A DNA stretch of 64,000 nt from Azospirillum brasilense (GTDB taxonomy: Bacteria > Pseudomonadota > Alphaproteobacteria > Azospirillales > Azospirillaceae): positions 2,887,001 through 2,951,000 of the forward strand of contig NZ_CP012914.1 of assembly GCF_001315015.1 (NCBI RefSeq), in the 5' to 3' direction. The position numbers were made by a program, and so were the translations under genes. The notes under the pieces are model-generated. The model did no database searches, was not told the DNA's origin, and worked only from the letters and a program-made list of their open reading frames with translations. Each line of letters begins with the position of its first letter. Within the stretch, counting starts at the first letter, position 1. Positions 44,401-53,380 of this stretch are shown here, piece by piece.

Positions 44401-47088
44401 CACCGCATCGAGCAGTTCCGCTTCGCCGACGGCACCGCCCTCAGCCACGCCGAGCTGCTGGCCCAGGCCCTCACCGGCTCCGTCGGCAACGACACGCTCT
44501 ACGGCGACGAGACGGCCAACACCTTCCTGGCAAGCACCGGCAACGACACCCTGATCGGCAAGGCGGGCAACGACACCTACCATTTCGGCCGCGGCTCCGG
44601 TCAGGACACCATCCGGGACTTCGACAACATCAACGGCAACCTCGACACGGTGGTGTTCGGCACCGGCATCACGGCTGCGGACCTGACCTTCTCGTTCGCC
44701 AACAGCGGCGCCGATCTGGTGATCGGCATCGCCGGCAGCACCGACACCCTGACCCTGGACGACGATCTCGTCGCGTCCATGCACCGCATCGAGCAGTTCC
44801 GCTTCGCCGACGGCACCGCCCTCAGCCACGCCGAGCTGCTGGCCCAGGCCCTCACCGGCTCCGTCGGCAACGACACGCTCTACGGCGACGAGACGGCCAA
44901 CACCTTCCTGGCAAGCACCGGCAACGACACCCTGATCGGCAAGGCGGGCAACGACACCTACCATTTCGGCCGCGGCTCCGGCCAGGACACCATCCGGGAC
45001 TTCGACAACATCAACGGCAACCTCGACACGGTGGTGTTCGGCACCGGCATCACGGCTGCGGACCTGACCTTCTCGTTCGCCAACAGCGGCGCCGATCTGG
45101 TGATCGGCATCGCCGGCAGCACCGACACCCTGACCCTGGACGACGATCTCGTCGCGTCCATGCACCGCATCGAGCAGTTCCGCTTCGCCGACGGCACCGC
45201 CCTCAGCCACGCCGAGTTGCTGGACCTCGCCCACCACGGAACGCCAGGCAACGACACCCTGATCGGCAAGGCGGGCAACGACACCTACCATTTCGGCCGC
45301 GGCTCCGGCCAGGACACCATCCGGGACTTCGACAACATCAACGGCAACCTCGACACGGTGGTGTTCGGCACCGGCATCACGGCTGCGGACCTGACCTTCT
45401 CGTTCGCCAACAGCGGCGCCGATCTGGTGATCGGCATCGCCGGCAGCACCGACACCCTGACCCTGGACGACGATCTCGTCGCGTCCATGCACCGCATCGA
45501 GCAGTTCCGCTTCGCCGACGGCACCGCCCTCAGCCACGCCGAGCTGCTGGCCCAGGCCCTCACCGGCTCCGTCGGCAACGACACGCTCTACGGCGACGAG
45601 ACGGCCAACACCTTCCTGGCAAGCACCGGCAACGACACCCTGATCGGCAAGGCGGGCAACGACACCTACCATTTCGGCCGCGGCTCCGGCCAGAACACCA
45701 TCCGGGACTTCGACAACATCAACGGCAACCTCGACACGGTGGTGTTCGGCACCGGCATCACGGCTGCGGACCTGACCTTCTCGTTCGCCAACAGCGGCGC
45801 CGATCTGGTGATCGGCATCGCCGGCAGCACCGACACCCTGACCCTGGACGACGATCTCGTCGCGTCCATGCACCGCATCGAGCAGTTCCGCTTCGCCGAC
45901 GGCACCGCCCTCAGCCACGCCGAGCTGCTGGCCCAGGCCCTCACCGGCTCCGTCGGCAACGACACGCTCTACGGCGACGAGACGGCCAACACCTTCCTGG
46001 CGAGCACCGGCAACGACACCCTGATCGGCAAGGCGGGCAACGACACCTACCATTTCGGCCGCGGCTCCGGCCAGGACACCATCCGGGACTTCGACAACAT
46101 CAACGGCAACCTCGACACGGTGGTGTTCGGCACCGGCATCACGGCTGCGGACCTGACCTTCTCGTTCGCCAACAGCGGCGCCGATCTGGTGATCGGCATC
46201 GCCGGCAGCACCGACACCCTGACCCTGGACGACGATCTCGTCGCGTCCATGCACCGCATCGAGCAGTTCCGCTTCGCCGACGGCACCGCCCTCAGCCACG
46301 CCGAGCTGCTGGCCCAGGCCCTCACCGGCTCCGTCGGCAACGACACGCTCTACGGCGACGAGACGGCCAACACCTTCCTGGCAAGCACCGGCAACGACAC
46401 CCTGATCGGCAAGGCGGGCAACGACACCTACCATTTCGGCCGCGGCTCCGGCCAGGACACCATCCGGGACTTCGACAACATCAACGGCAACCTCGACACG
46501 GTGGTGTTCGGCACCGGCATCACGGCTGCGGACCTGACCTTCTCGTTCGCCAACAGCGGCGCCGATCTGGTGATCGGCATCGCCGGCAGCACCGACACCC
46601 TGACCCTGGACGACGATCTCGTCGCGTCCATGCACCGCATCGAGCAGTTCCGCTTCGCCGACGGCACCGCCCTCAGCCACGCCGAGCTGCTGGCCCAGGC
46701 CCTCACCGGCTCCGTCGGCAACGACACGCTCTACGGCGACGAGACGGCCAACACCTTCCTGGCAAGCACCGGCAACGATGTACTTTATGGGCGTGGAGGC
46801 AATGACCGCCTTAACGGTGGCGAGGGTACTGACACATTAGCCGGAGGCATAGGAAATGATACATTCGTCTTTGTGCAGGGCGAGGCAAATGGCGATATCA
46901 TCTCTGATTTCTCGAAATCAGGCTCAAATGGTCAGGACTTTATAGAATTTCGCGGGTATGGCTATTCCGCATCTCTCACAAGCAATGGAGATTACTGGAC
47001 AATATCAGATGGATATACGTCGGAAACAATCAAGATAATTGGCGTTTCTGTGCTCAGCTCGGGAACTAATTATGCCTTTACCCCATAA
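41404..47088 (+). CDS. Large RTX-type calcium-binding protein
   Basis: 1894 residues; AGGAGACC precedes ATG 41404. The N-terminal ~200 residues are Ser/Gly/Asp-rich linker. Around residues 205-380 is the large-RTX block IILDLDGDGVETTTF, LLVLDRDGNGQIDSGRELFG and DLNQDGVADTGEL. From ~590 to the end are nonapeptide repeats (GGxGxDxLx, e.g. GAAGNDLLLGGIGNDLLFGG) alternating with haemolysin-type calcium-binding-related units. The C-terminus has GGIGNDTFVF and a short hydrophobic/aromatic tail (SSGTNYAFTP) like a type I secretion signal. Calcium would fold it after export. No enzymatic domain was recognised, and no ABC exporter is nearby. Seven internal repeats are nearly identical at DNA level. 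Confidence 0.88.
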   Translation: METIEVRYKPVTTLGVDTGFYHKYLVYTNSSGDQYYARGGPASRTDSDLGSGGGSDSSGSSGGSGSGDNVPFGRIETEYGEYAPGTIDFDQDGTHPREVLKEGNDLSGDWDRIKQNMDDIERSNTPYNPAGPNSNSAVDSALDGTDIPRPQLDDTLYPSPGSDEQINTEESDDEDDSETPPTPDGPGDPSDWPSDNPAHPGMDGAGQMASPIILDLDGDGVETTTFAVQFDHDANGFAERSAWVGQDDGLLVLDRDGNGQIDSGRELFGNNTLLANGTNASNGFLALAEQDDNGDGRIDATDAAWQTLRIWRDLNQDGVADTGELATLADSGIQALSLSYADSAFTDGYGNEHRQVGTFTRSDGSSGTATDVWFKADLSNTMPPHSVPISSTIAALPDMKGMGNVRSLHQAMALDSSLTDLVWQFTTETSVSGRNMLIEQIMLRWTGSDGVIPDSRGLYVDARHLSALEALSGKPFLQLGTSSNPRWQAGAELERTYAAVREQVYASLMAQSHFAAEYELLQARGYDNGLIALAYDCIQGADNPAMAIGLAEFVRISQQNGTHASPAFVVFRDIISTYAPLLAVALPSRGNDGIVGTFGNDLIDGWTGNDTLAGGEGNDTYRFGHGYGQDTIMESGGDDEILMNAGIKPSDVTLSVDGVDLLITVGTDGDALRIINFYASPINGIERVRFADGTIMALDDGQNLIGDDGANQLSGQWLNDSLNGAAGNDTLYGYIGNDTLDGAAGNDLLLGGIGNDLLFGGNGADTLSGEGGKDILDGGAGNDLLLGGSDTDTYVLTRAGGADLVSDDTDGVADRIYVADATSADTTLTLSGNDLVVTIADSGASLTVINFTNRSQISEIVFTDGTVWDYSAIVSHFVSTTSGDDIMIGFAHSDTLDGGAGNDTINGASGNDVIIGGIGDDLLSGDLGNDTYHFGRGSGQDTIRDFDNINGNLDTVVFGTGITAADLTFSFANSGADLVIGIAGSTDTLTLDDDLVASMHRIEQFRFADGTALSHAELLAQALTGSVGNDTLYGDETANTFLASTGNDTLIGKAGNDTYHFGRGSGQDTIRDFDNINGNLDTVVFGTGITAADLTFSFANSGADLVIGIAGSTDTLTLDDDLVASMHRIEQFRFADGTALSHAELLAQALTGSVGNDTLYGDETANTFLASTGNDTLIGKAGNDTYHFGRGSGQDTIRDFDNINGNLDTVVFGTGITAADLTFSFANSGADLVIGIAGSTDTLTLDDDLVASMHRIEQFRFADGTALSHAELLDLAHHGTPGNDTLIGKAGNDTYHFGRGSGQDTIRDFDNINGNLDTVVFGTGITAADLTFSFANSGADLVIGIAGSTDTLTLDDDLVASMHRIEQFRFADGTALSHAELLAQALTGSVGNDTLYGDETANTFLASTGNDTLIGKAGNDTYHFGRGSGQNTIRDFDNINGNLDTVVFGTGITAADLTFSFANSGADLVIGIAGSTDTLTLDDDLVASMHRIEQFRFADGTALSHAELLAQALTGSVGNDTLYGDETANTFLASTGNDTLIGKAGNDTYHFGRGSGQDTIRDFDNINGNLDTVVFGTGITAADLTFSFANSGADLVIGIAGSTDTLTLDDDLVASMHRIEQFRFADGTALSHAELLAQALTGSVGNDTLYGDETANTFLASTGNDTLIGKAGNDTYHFGRGSGQDTIRDFDNINGNLDTVVFGTGITAADLTFSFANSGADLVIGIAGSTDTLTLDDDLVASMHRIEQFRFADGTALSHAELLAQALTGSVGNDTLYGDETANTFLASTGNDVLYGRGGNDRLNGGEGTDTLAGGIGNDTFVFVQGEANGDIISDFSKSGSNGQDFIEFRGYGYSASLTSNGDYWTISDGYTSETIKIIGVSVLSSGTNYAFTP
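44185..46773 (+). repeat. Seven tandem repeats inside the RTX gene
   Basis: Units start at 44185, 44566, 44947, 45274, 45655, 46036 and 46417. The period is 381 bp except for the third unit, which is 327 bp and has a different linker (LLDLAHHGTPGNDTLIG). Each unit encodes GNDTYHFGRGSGQ, TIRDFDNINGNLDTVVFGTG and ADGTALSHAELLAQALTG. Differences between units are only a few bases. The repeats are more GC-rich than the rest of the gene. Confidence 0.95.
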
Positions 47089-47190
47089 ATGAAGTTGAGG
47101 GGGTGGACCGGCTCTCAGAGCCTGTCCGGGAAGAACTTGAATCGGATGAATCGGTTGTGATTCAAGGTAGCCTCCAAGACGGAGGCGAAG

Positions 47191-47440
47191 ATGTGGACAG
47201 CGGAGAAGCGAGACCGCCACGATCGCAGCGGGCTGCGTTACCCGAGCGCTCTGAGCGATGAGGAATGGCGGATCATCGCGCCGCTGATCCCCCCGGGGCG
47301 GCGTGGTGGCCGCCATCGCAGGGTCGATCTTCGAGCGGTGCTGAATGGCGTGCTGTACGTGCTGGAGACGGGCTGCCAATGGCGTCACCTGCCCAAGGAC
47401 CTGCCGCCGCGCAGCACGGTCCACGGCTATCTTCACCTGA
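47191..47440 (+). pseudogene. IS5 family transposase, N-terminal fragment
   Basis: It reads RSGLRYPSALSDEEWRIIAP, RRVDLRAVLNGVLYVLETGC and QWRHLPKDLPPRSTVHGYL, the N-terminus of the IS1031/IS427-like IS5 subgroup. Homology ends at about 47440, where the next IS5 remnant begins. Confidence 0.75.
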
Positions 47441-47573
47441 ACACCTCGATAAACCGCCCTTTAGCCTCGGTTGACGGTGAGATTGAGGGCGTTCAGGCGT
47501 GAAATCCTTGCCTTTTGAGGGGCGAGGCGCGATTTTTGGCGAAAAATGCGGGAATATGTGGCGCTTTCGCGCG

Positions 47574-48662
47574 CTATACGGGCGTAATTTGCCCCTCAAG
47601 CCAGATCAGACGTCGGAAATTGTAGGCGAGGTTGGCGATGCCGATCTTCACCGTTGCGCGCCCAAGGCCGATGGTGCGGATGAACAGCCCCATACGCGCC
47701 TTCTGGTCGGCGAACACATGCTCGACGGCCGAGCGCACCGCCGAGCGGGCACGGTTGGCACGCTGGTGGGGCTCCGGCATTGGCCGGCCCTTCGGCTTGC
47801 GGAAATGCACCATGCTGCGGCGACCCGCCGCCGCGATGGCCGCCTCATTGGCCTTCGAGCGGTAGGCGCTGTCCTCCCACACCCGGCTGTCGAAAGCGTC
47901 GGGGTTGAGCAGACCCGGCAACTGCGCGCCGTCGTGCCGCGCCGCGTCGGTGACGATGAAGCGCCGGATCAGACGGAACCGGCGGTCAATGGTGATGTGC
48001 GACTTGTAGCCGAACGCCGGGATCAGCAGGCCCTCCACGGTGTGCGCCTCGGACCCGTCGAGCGGCGGCCCCGGCTTCGCCTTGACTCGTCCCCGCTTCA
48101 CCGTCCAGCGCGCCTGCCTGTCCTTCTGGCGTGCCTTGGCCGGCGGCCAGGGTGGGTCTTCACCGTCACGGATCTGGCGCTTTTCCTCCCGGGTCAGCCG
48201 CTGCCGGGGCGCCTCCACGATGGAGGCGTCGATGATCTGGCCGCCCAGCGCGAAGTAGCCGCGCTCCTTCAATGCCATGTCGAAGCGGGCGAACAGCCCC
48301 TCCATCGCTCCCGCCGTCACCAGCGCCTAGCGGAACAGCCAGATCGTCGTGCGGTCCGCAACCCGGTCGCCCAGCCCCAGCCCGAGGAACCGCATGAACG
48401 ACAGCCGGTCACGCACCTGATACTCGGCCTGCTCGTCCGACAGCCCGTACAGCGCCTGCAGCACCAGGATCTGGAACATCATCACCGCGTCCAGTGGCGG
48501 CCGGCCGCCCCGGGAGCGGTCCTTGCGGCCCAGGGCCGCGTCCAGCGTCAGACGGAAAACCTCGAAGTCCACCACCGACGACAGTCGCTCGAGCGGATCG
48601 CCGCTCTTGCTCAACTCCGCGTAGCGGTCCTGAAGATCGAACAGCCCAGCTTGCCCGGCCAT
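47574..48662 (-). pseudogene. IS5 family transposase with nonsense codon (copy 2)
   Basis: It starts MAGQAGLFDLQDRYAELSKS at 48662 and keeps the full frame to LEGQITPV at 47574, except for a TAG at 48327-48329. Copy 1 (28668-29395) has GAG at the same place, so this is a single G-to-T nonsense change. The downstream part has FGYKSHITIDRRFRLIRRFI (catalytic region) and SAVEHVFADQKARMGLF. Apart from the stop the gene is complete. Confidence 0.88.
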
Positions 48663-48874
48663 GTCCCGCCCTCCGTCGCCCTCAAGCCAAGGGAATCACC
48701 AGAACGCCGGCAACGCTACCGTTTTTCGAGGCGTCCGTTTGTAAGCCAACCTGCCAGTAGTGAACGGTCGGCAGCAAGGAGCCTCCCGCATAACAACACG
48801 GCGTGCTGAATGGGTTCCCCAAGGGCGAACCAAGTTCGCTCTGACGATCCGGGGAACAGAGACTGCCTCTACTG

Positions 48875-49762
48875 TTAGGCCGCCCGCGAAATACTGAAGA
48901 TAATGTAGTTGTAGGGTGGAGCAGACATGTCCGCGCCTCCAAAAACCCGGTTCGATTGGATGTCGTAGCTCCAGTCGCTCCAAGACCAAGCCTCTTCGGG
49001 CGCTTGCACGACAACGTAGCTTCCTTCCCTCAGCTTGGCGGATGTCGCAGACGGGGCGAAGTCGAGTCCCAACGAAAACTCCTGGACCCGCACATTCTCG
49101 CTTCGGGATAGAATGGACTTCGTGACGCCCTGAGCCATTGACACAAAGGGAGCGAGAGCTGGCTGAACCTCGGTCGTGAGCTTCAGACCCTGCTTGAAAA
49201 CATCGTTGTCGAAGATTGCAGCCAAGCCCTTATCGATTGCCGATGCGACATTCACGGTCGAGCAACGGAAGGCTACCCCATCCCCGGCGACCGTCAAACC
49301 GACAAAGATCGGATAGCCATTGATGCCGGCGCTGTCACCATCCGGGACACGGTATGTTGCGTTAAAGTGGAGATCTTCAGTAGTTCCATTCAATTGGTTT
49401 CGACCAAAGAAGTCAAACAATATTGAATGATCACCTTTTCCAGGATATTTAGCCACCCGCAGCTTATCCAAAGTCACCTTGATCCGGGAGCCTTTGAGGC
49501 TATGGTCGGGTTCGACAGTGCCGGCCGGAGTGATCGGCCGGTTCCTGTCAGGGCCGTTTTTAGGCTCGATAAACCCAAAATGATGATTAGTGCAACGCCA
49601 GACAGCGCTCCCAAAATCAAAGAAACCGAATGCCTGTCCGGTGGCGCTGGTGCGACTGCGCACCGGAATCTCGTCCTCGGCACCGATAAGGCGAAGGTAG
49701 TTCGCAATCTGCTCTTCGCTCTTCGCTCCGAGCACCGGATGTTCGATAAACGGGTCGTGCAT
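48875..49762 (-). CDS. Unknown protein, fourth gene of IetAS-like operon
   Basis: 295 residues; the start lies 5 bp after the subtilase stop. It begins MHDPFIEHPVLGAKSEEQIA. The body is beta-rich (HHFGFIEPKNGP; HSLKGSRIKVTLDKLRVAKY; NATYRVPDGDSAGINGYPIF; FSLGLDFAPSATS), without a signal peptide or membrane segment. No family was recognised. Its place after a subtilase/AAA+ pair suggests a sensor, substrate or effector of the protease. Typical IetAS loci are described as two-gene, so this is an extension. Confidence 0.55.
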   Translation of the reverse strand: MHDPFIEHPVLGAKSEEQIANYLRLIGAEDEIPVRSRTSATGQAFGFFDFGSAVWRCTNHHFGFIEPKNGPDRNRPITPAGTVEPDHSLKGSRIKVTLDKLRVAKYPGKGDHSILFDFFGRNQLNGTTEDLHFNATYRVPDGDSAGINGYPIFVGLTVAGDGVAFRCSTVNVASAIDKGLAAIFDNDVFKQGLKLTTEVQPALAPFVSMAQGVTKSILSRSENVRVQEFSLGLDFAPSATSAKLREGSYVVVQAPEEAWSWSDWSYDIQSNRVFGGADMSAPPYNYIIFSISRAA

Positions 49763-49767
49763 GCCAA

Positions 49768-52392
49768 CTATTGCCTCTGTTGAATTCGGACCTTCTGGGC
49801 CACTTCGGCGTAAATGTCCGCACCAATCGAGGTGGCGACCTCCAGCGTGACGGCCAAGCCGTATGGGGCGACCACTTTGGTCATGCCGGAGAAGGGGGGT
49901 TTACGGCATTGAACCCGAAGGACAATTGCATCGCTTTCCAGAAATGGAACGGCAGCATCTCCTTCCAGAATACGGTGGATCAGCGTGCCGCGGCCAGCGA
50001 GGGCTGCGGGAGGCTGGCAACCGACGGCCCTCAGCCCCAGACCGAACGCGTTGTCGCCGCTGCCGGGAGCGATCTCCAGCCCGAAAGTTCGGTAGTTCTG
50101 GTTGCTGGACCTAACCGGCGAGAACCACGCGAGTGTGATGATCAGCCGACGCAGGTCAATCTTGCTGGCGAGCGACGGCGGCAACGGGAAGCGGAACTCG
50201 TGCGACTTCTCGGGGCGGATTTCGCCCTCGCCGACCAGCGTGGCGCGGTTGGCGGCTCCCTCCAGCAACCGGTCGACATCCGGAATGCCGTAGCCCAAAA
50301 AGCGACTGATGTTCTCGCGGCGGCGCAGCCAGGCTTTGGTCCCTTGAGGGGGGAAGTGGGTTTCCATGTAATCGCCAGCGTTCCCCCAGGCGGCCGTGTG
50401 GGTGAGCAGAGCTTTCACCAGAACAGCACGATTCCCGGCAGGTATGGACGGAGCGCCGGTGAGTTCAACCGCGTCGTCGAGCGCATCGGACAGTCGGATA
50501 GCTGTTCGGGTAATGAGGGCTGCGGCATTGCTGGTCCCACAAGAGCGCATGGTATGGGTCAACCCACCAGCATGGTGCGGAGCGGCAACACGCTGCCCAA
50601 CGGCCTGAGGTGTATAGGCGCGGACCAAGAGCGGTGCGCCGGCGGTGGGCTGGGCGATGGCGCGGCCTCCGTCGCTCATGACGTCAGGCTTTACAGAGTT
50701 GCGCAACCCCAGGCCCAGGCGGGATAAAAGACTGGACATCCTCAGGGTGGGAAAGGGGTCAACCACGTTGCCGGGCAAAGCGCCGGCCAAATCGCGGTGA
50801 AGCGCGCCGACTGTGAGAGCGTTCACAGCCTCGGCAGGGGCCAGCAGGGCGCGTGTCGCCTTATTGGCATCGAGCGCCCGCATCATCGCCTGTTCCCGAG
50901 CAATGGGATCGGCTGTGTGGAACTCTTGAATGGAGGTATACCCCTCAATCTCAAGGTTCGCTTCACAGTTCCCGGCGCTGACAATGAACAGCACGCGGTA
51001 CTTATAGCTGAGGTAGTCGAGCGCTCTGGCCCATGCGCTAGCGGAGGACAAAGGGCGCTCGTTAACATCCCCGATCGAGTGATTGATGAGGAATACATCC
51101 GGAGCCGTCGGCACGGCATCGCCGATGCCTTCCTTCATCCGCGTGACAGCTTCGTAAATGAGCTTGAGCGGCAGCTTATCGCTCGGCGTCGCTTCACGCC
51201 CTTCCGCCGGATCGTAGGTCAGCACGGGCACGATGTGCAGAAGACGATCAAGTGGCGGTTCGTTGGCCTCCAGATCGCCATGGAGAATCAGCGAAGCCAT
51301 GCTGGTTCCGTGGTAGCGCCGGTTCACCGGCGTCGGAGGCAGGTCTCCGGTGTCAAAGACGTCGATGCGACCGGCCAAACGGTTGTGGTTTTCCAACGGC
51401 ATGCCGTCGATGAGTGCGGCAATCGGAGGCCGGAGAGAACCCGGTGATGGTGCTGCCGAAGCGGGGCCAGGCTGCCCGTCGCCATCGGTTGCTGGATGCG
51501 AAGAAACCGACTGCGGACGGATGGCCATGACCTCATTGGCAACAATGATGTTGCCCTGCCCAGTCAGGATTTCCTCCAGAACGGCTGGTGCAACCCGCAC
51601 CAGCGCCGCCTGATAACGGATTTCCGGGATTTCGGCATCGTCGACAACCTCGGCTTCAACAGCGTCCAAGCGCTGTCGGAGTTGCGCCCACGCTCGCTGG
51701 CGTGCGGCGGCGTCGTTACGGAACCAGAGATCCAGTTCAATGAGCTGCGGTTGCCCCTGGCGGCGAACGAGTTCCGCCCGCAAAGCGGCTGCGGCCTCCA
51801 TCGAGAGTCTATCCTGGGGTCCCCAGGTGCGGAGATCTTTCAGCTGCTTGAAGAGGTTCCACCAATCTGAATGACCGTCTGGCGGGGAGCCCCCCTCCTT
51901 GAATTTGTCCCAAAGCTCAAGGAGCTTTCGCATCGACTCGATCGTCGGCATGCTGACATAGAGCCGACCGGTGACGTCCCCACGAGCATTCTGGAACTCT
52001 GCGGTCTCGATTGCGTCGAACCACGAATCATCGAGAACATCATCTTCGAAATCGACGTCATCGTCGAGTTCCTCTGGCAGGTTCAGACGGACAATCTCAT
52101 CCGCGAGCCAGTCCAACCCAATTCGTTGAGCAGCTCGCGCAAAGTCATTGAGGGCTCCGTAGACCTCGAACACCAGCGCCCGTTCCGGGGCAATGGCTTC
52201 AGGATCCCGGTAAGTCTCTGTGTCGATCCCCCTGCTTAGAATGTCGCGCAGGCGCTTGTCGATGTCGCCACCGAGCCGACGGGCTTGGAAGTGCCAGTCA
52301 AATTCCGTCTTCGAAAAGTGGCGCCTCTCCCCCTTCTGCCTTTTTCCTTCGCTTACGGGTTTGAACCTTAGCAACGGGCGGTCGGTCGGCAT
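49768..52392 (-). CDS. ietS: S8 family subtilisin-like protease, IetS-like
   Basis: 874 residues, no signal peptide, hence cytoplasmic. The subtilase triad is visible: Asp329 in PPIAALIDGMPLENH, His361 in NRRYHGTSMASLILHGD and Ser621 in MRSCGTSNAAALIT; the oxyanion Asn475 is in VSAGN. The first ~320 residues are a family-specific N-domain and the last ~200 a beta-rich C-domain (ENISRFLGYGIPDVDRLLEG). Its start overlaps the end of the ATPase gene by 95 nt in another frame. AAA+/S8 pairs of this kind are known as IetAS, a plasmid-stabilising toxin-antitoxin type locus also seen among phage-defence systems. Assignment to IetS rests on domain order. Confidence 0.82.
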   Translation of the reverse strand: MPTDRPLLRFKPVSEGKRQKGERRHFSKTEFDWHFQARRLGGDIDKRLRDILSRGIDTETYRDPEAIAPERALVFEVYGALNDFARAAQRIGLDWLADEIVRLNLPEELDDDVDFEDDVLDDSWFDAIETAEFQNARGDVTGRLYVSMPTIESMRKLLELWDKFKEGGSPPDGHSDWWNLFKQLKDLRTWGPQDRLSMEAAAALRAELVRRQGQPQLIELDLWFRNDAAARQRAWAQLRQRLDAVEAEVVDDAEIPEIRYQAALVRVAPAVLEEILTGQGNIIVANEVMAIRPQSVSSHPATDGDGQPGPASAAPSPGSLRPPIAALIDGMPLENHNRLAGRIDVFDTGDLPPTPVNRRYHGTSMASLILHGDLEANEPPLDRLLHIVPVLTYDPAEGREATPSDKLPLKLIYEAVTRMKEGIGDAVPTAPDVFLINHSIGDVNERPLSSASAWARALDYLSYKYRVLFIVSAGNCEANLEIEGYTSIQEFHTADPIAREQAMMRALDANKATRALLAPAEAVNALTVGALHRDLAGALPGNVVDPFPTLRMSSLLSRLGLGLRNSVKPDVMSDGGRAIAQPTAGAPLLVRAYTPQAVGQRVAAPHHAGGLTHTMRSCGTSNAAALITRTAIRLSDALDDAVELTGAPSIPAGNRAVLVKALLTHTAAWGNAGDYMETHFPPQGTKAWLRRRENISRFLGYGIPDVDRLLEGAANRATLVGEGEIRPEKSHEFRFPLPPSLASKIDLRRLIITLAWFSPVRSSNQNYRTFGLEIAPGSGDNAFGLGLRAVGCQPPAALAGRGTLIHRILEGDAAVPFLESDAIVLRVQCRKPPFSGMTKVVAPYGLAVTLEVATSIGADIYAEVAQKVRIQQRQ

Positions 52393-53380
52393 GTTCGTCC
52401 TGGGCCTGGGTCGGTGTCTTGAACCGATGAGCCCAGAGCGCCAACTGGCGAGATATCGCCTCCTTCGTGCTCATGTCGCCCATCGCCATCACGAGCCGGC
52501 GACGGATATCCAAGCCGAATTGCTCGACATCCGCAAAGCTCGCGCCGCTGAGACTAGCCGAAAGAGTTGAAGAAGAGAACCCAGAACTATCGTCAAACTG
52601 ATGCAGGAAGCGCTCAAACCATTCTTTCAGTTGTTTCTGATCGGGGTTTGGCAGATCCAAACGCAGCTGGAAGCGGCGCCAGACAGCCCGGTCGAGCAAT
52701 TCGGGGTGGTTGGTGGCACAGACGATGACGGTGTAAGCCGGAAGATCGTCGACCTGCAGCAGGAGCGAACTGACGACACGCTTAATCTCGCCGGTTTCGT
52801 GAATGTCGCCGCGCTCCTTGCCAACCGCATCGAATTCGTCAAAGAACAGCACGCACGGTGTTGTACGGGCATAGTCGAAGACCCGCTTAAGGCGGGTTGC
52901 GGTTTCGCCCAGATAACTGCCGATGATGCTCTCGTAGCGCACCACCAGGAAGGGCACTGACAGCGCCTCAGCCAGTGCCTCGGCCAAGCTGGTTTTACCA
53001 TTGCCAGGCGGCCCCGACAGCATGACTCGATGGCGCGGCTCAAGCCCATGCGCGCGCAACAGGTTGCCGGAGCGCTGTTCGGCGATGAGTTCGTCACAGG
53101 CTTGACGGACGGTCTCGGAAAGAATCAATTCATCCAAAGTGCGACGCGCCGGCACCTCGGTGATGTAGTCGCGGACCCGATCTGGAAGGTATGTGGCCGC
53201 CACGGCACGGGGTCCCGCCTTGTCCATCACTGCCAACGCCCCGGTCAGACGGTTGGCCAGAGTATGATGCTGTTTGGCGCGCTCTTCTGCAACAATGGCC
53301 TCGACAGTCCGGCGCAGCATTGGCCGGTCCCCTTGGGCCCCAGCCTCGACGAGCTTGATCAGCAGATCGCTCCTACTCAT
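52298..53380 (-). CDS. ietA: AAA+ ATPase, IetA-like
   Basis: 360 residues. The AAA core has Walker A LSGPPGNGKTS (123-131), Walker B CVLFFDEFDAVGKERGD (Asp181, Glu182), sensor I YTVIVCATNHPELLDRA and the arginine-finger region VWRRFQLRLDLPNP. The N-terminal ~80 residues are helical, and the C-terminus is basic and lysine-rich (KVQTRKRRKKAEGGEAP). In IetAS the ATPase controls the subtilisin-like protease. It follows an HTH gene (ATGA overlap) and overlaps the protease gene by 95 nt, so stoichiometry is probably set by coupled translation. Confidence 0.85.
   Translation of the reverse strand: MSRSDLLIKLVEAGAQGDRPMLRRTVEAIVAEERAKQHHTLANRLTGALAVMDKAGPRAVAATYLPDRVRDYITEVPARRTLDELILSETVRQACDELIAEQRSGNLLRAHGLEPRHRVMLSGPPGNGKTSLAEALAEALSVPFLVVRYESIIGSYLGETATRLKRVFDYARTTPCVLFFDEFDAVGKERGDIHETGEIKRVVSSLLLQVDDLPAYTVIVCATNHPELLDRAVWRRFQLRLDLPNPDQKQLKEWFERFLHQFDDSSGFSSSTLSASLSGASFADVEQFGLDIRRRLVMAMGDMSTKEAISRQLALWAHRFKTPTQAQDEHADRPPVAKVQTRKRRKKAEGGEAPLFEDGI

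Noticed and set aside
43939-46680. 913-codon open frame on the minus strand across the RTX gene
   Set aside because: It is the antisense shadow of seven identical GC-rich repeats; the plus-strand frame has the RTX motifs, a ribosome site and normal codon use.
44185-46773. Regular repeats as a CRISPR array
   Set aside because: The period is 381 bp, repeats lie inside a coding frame and there are no unique spacers or cas genes.
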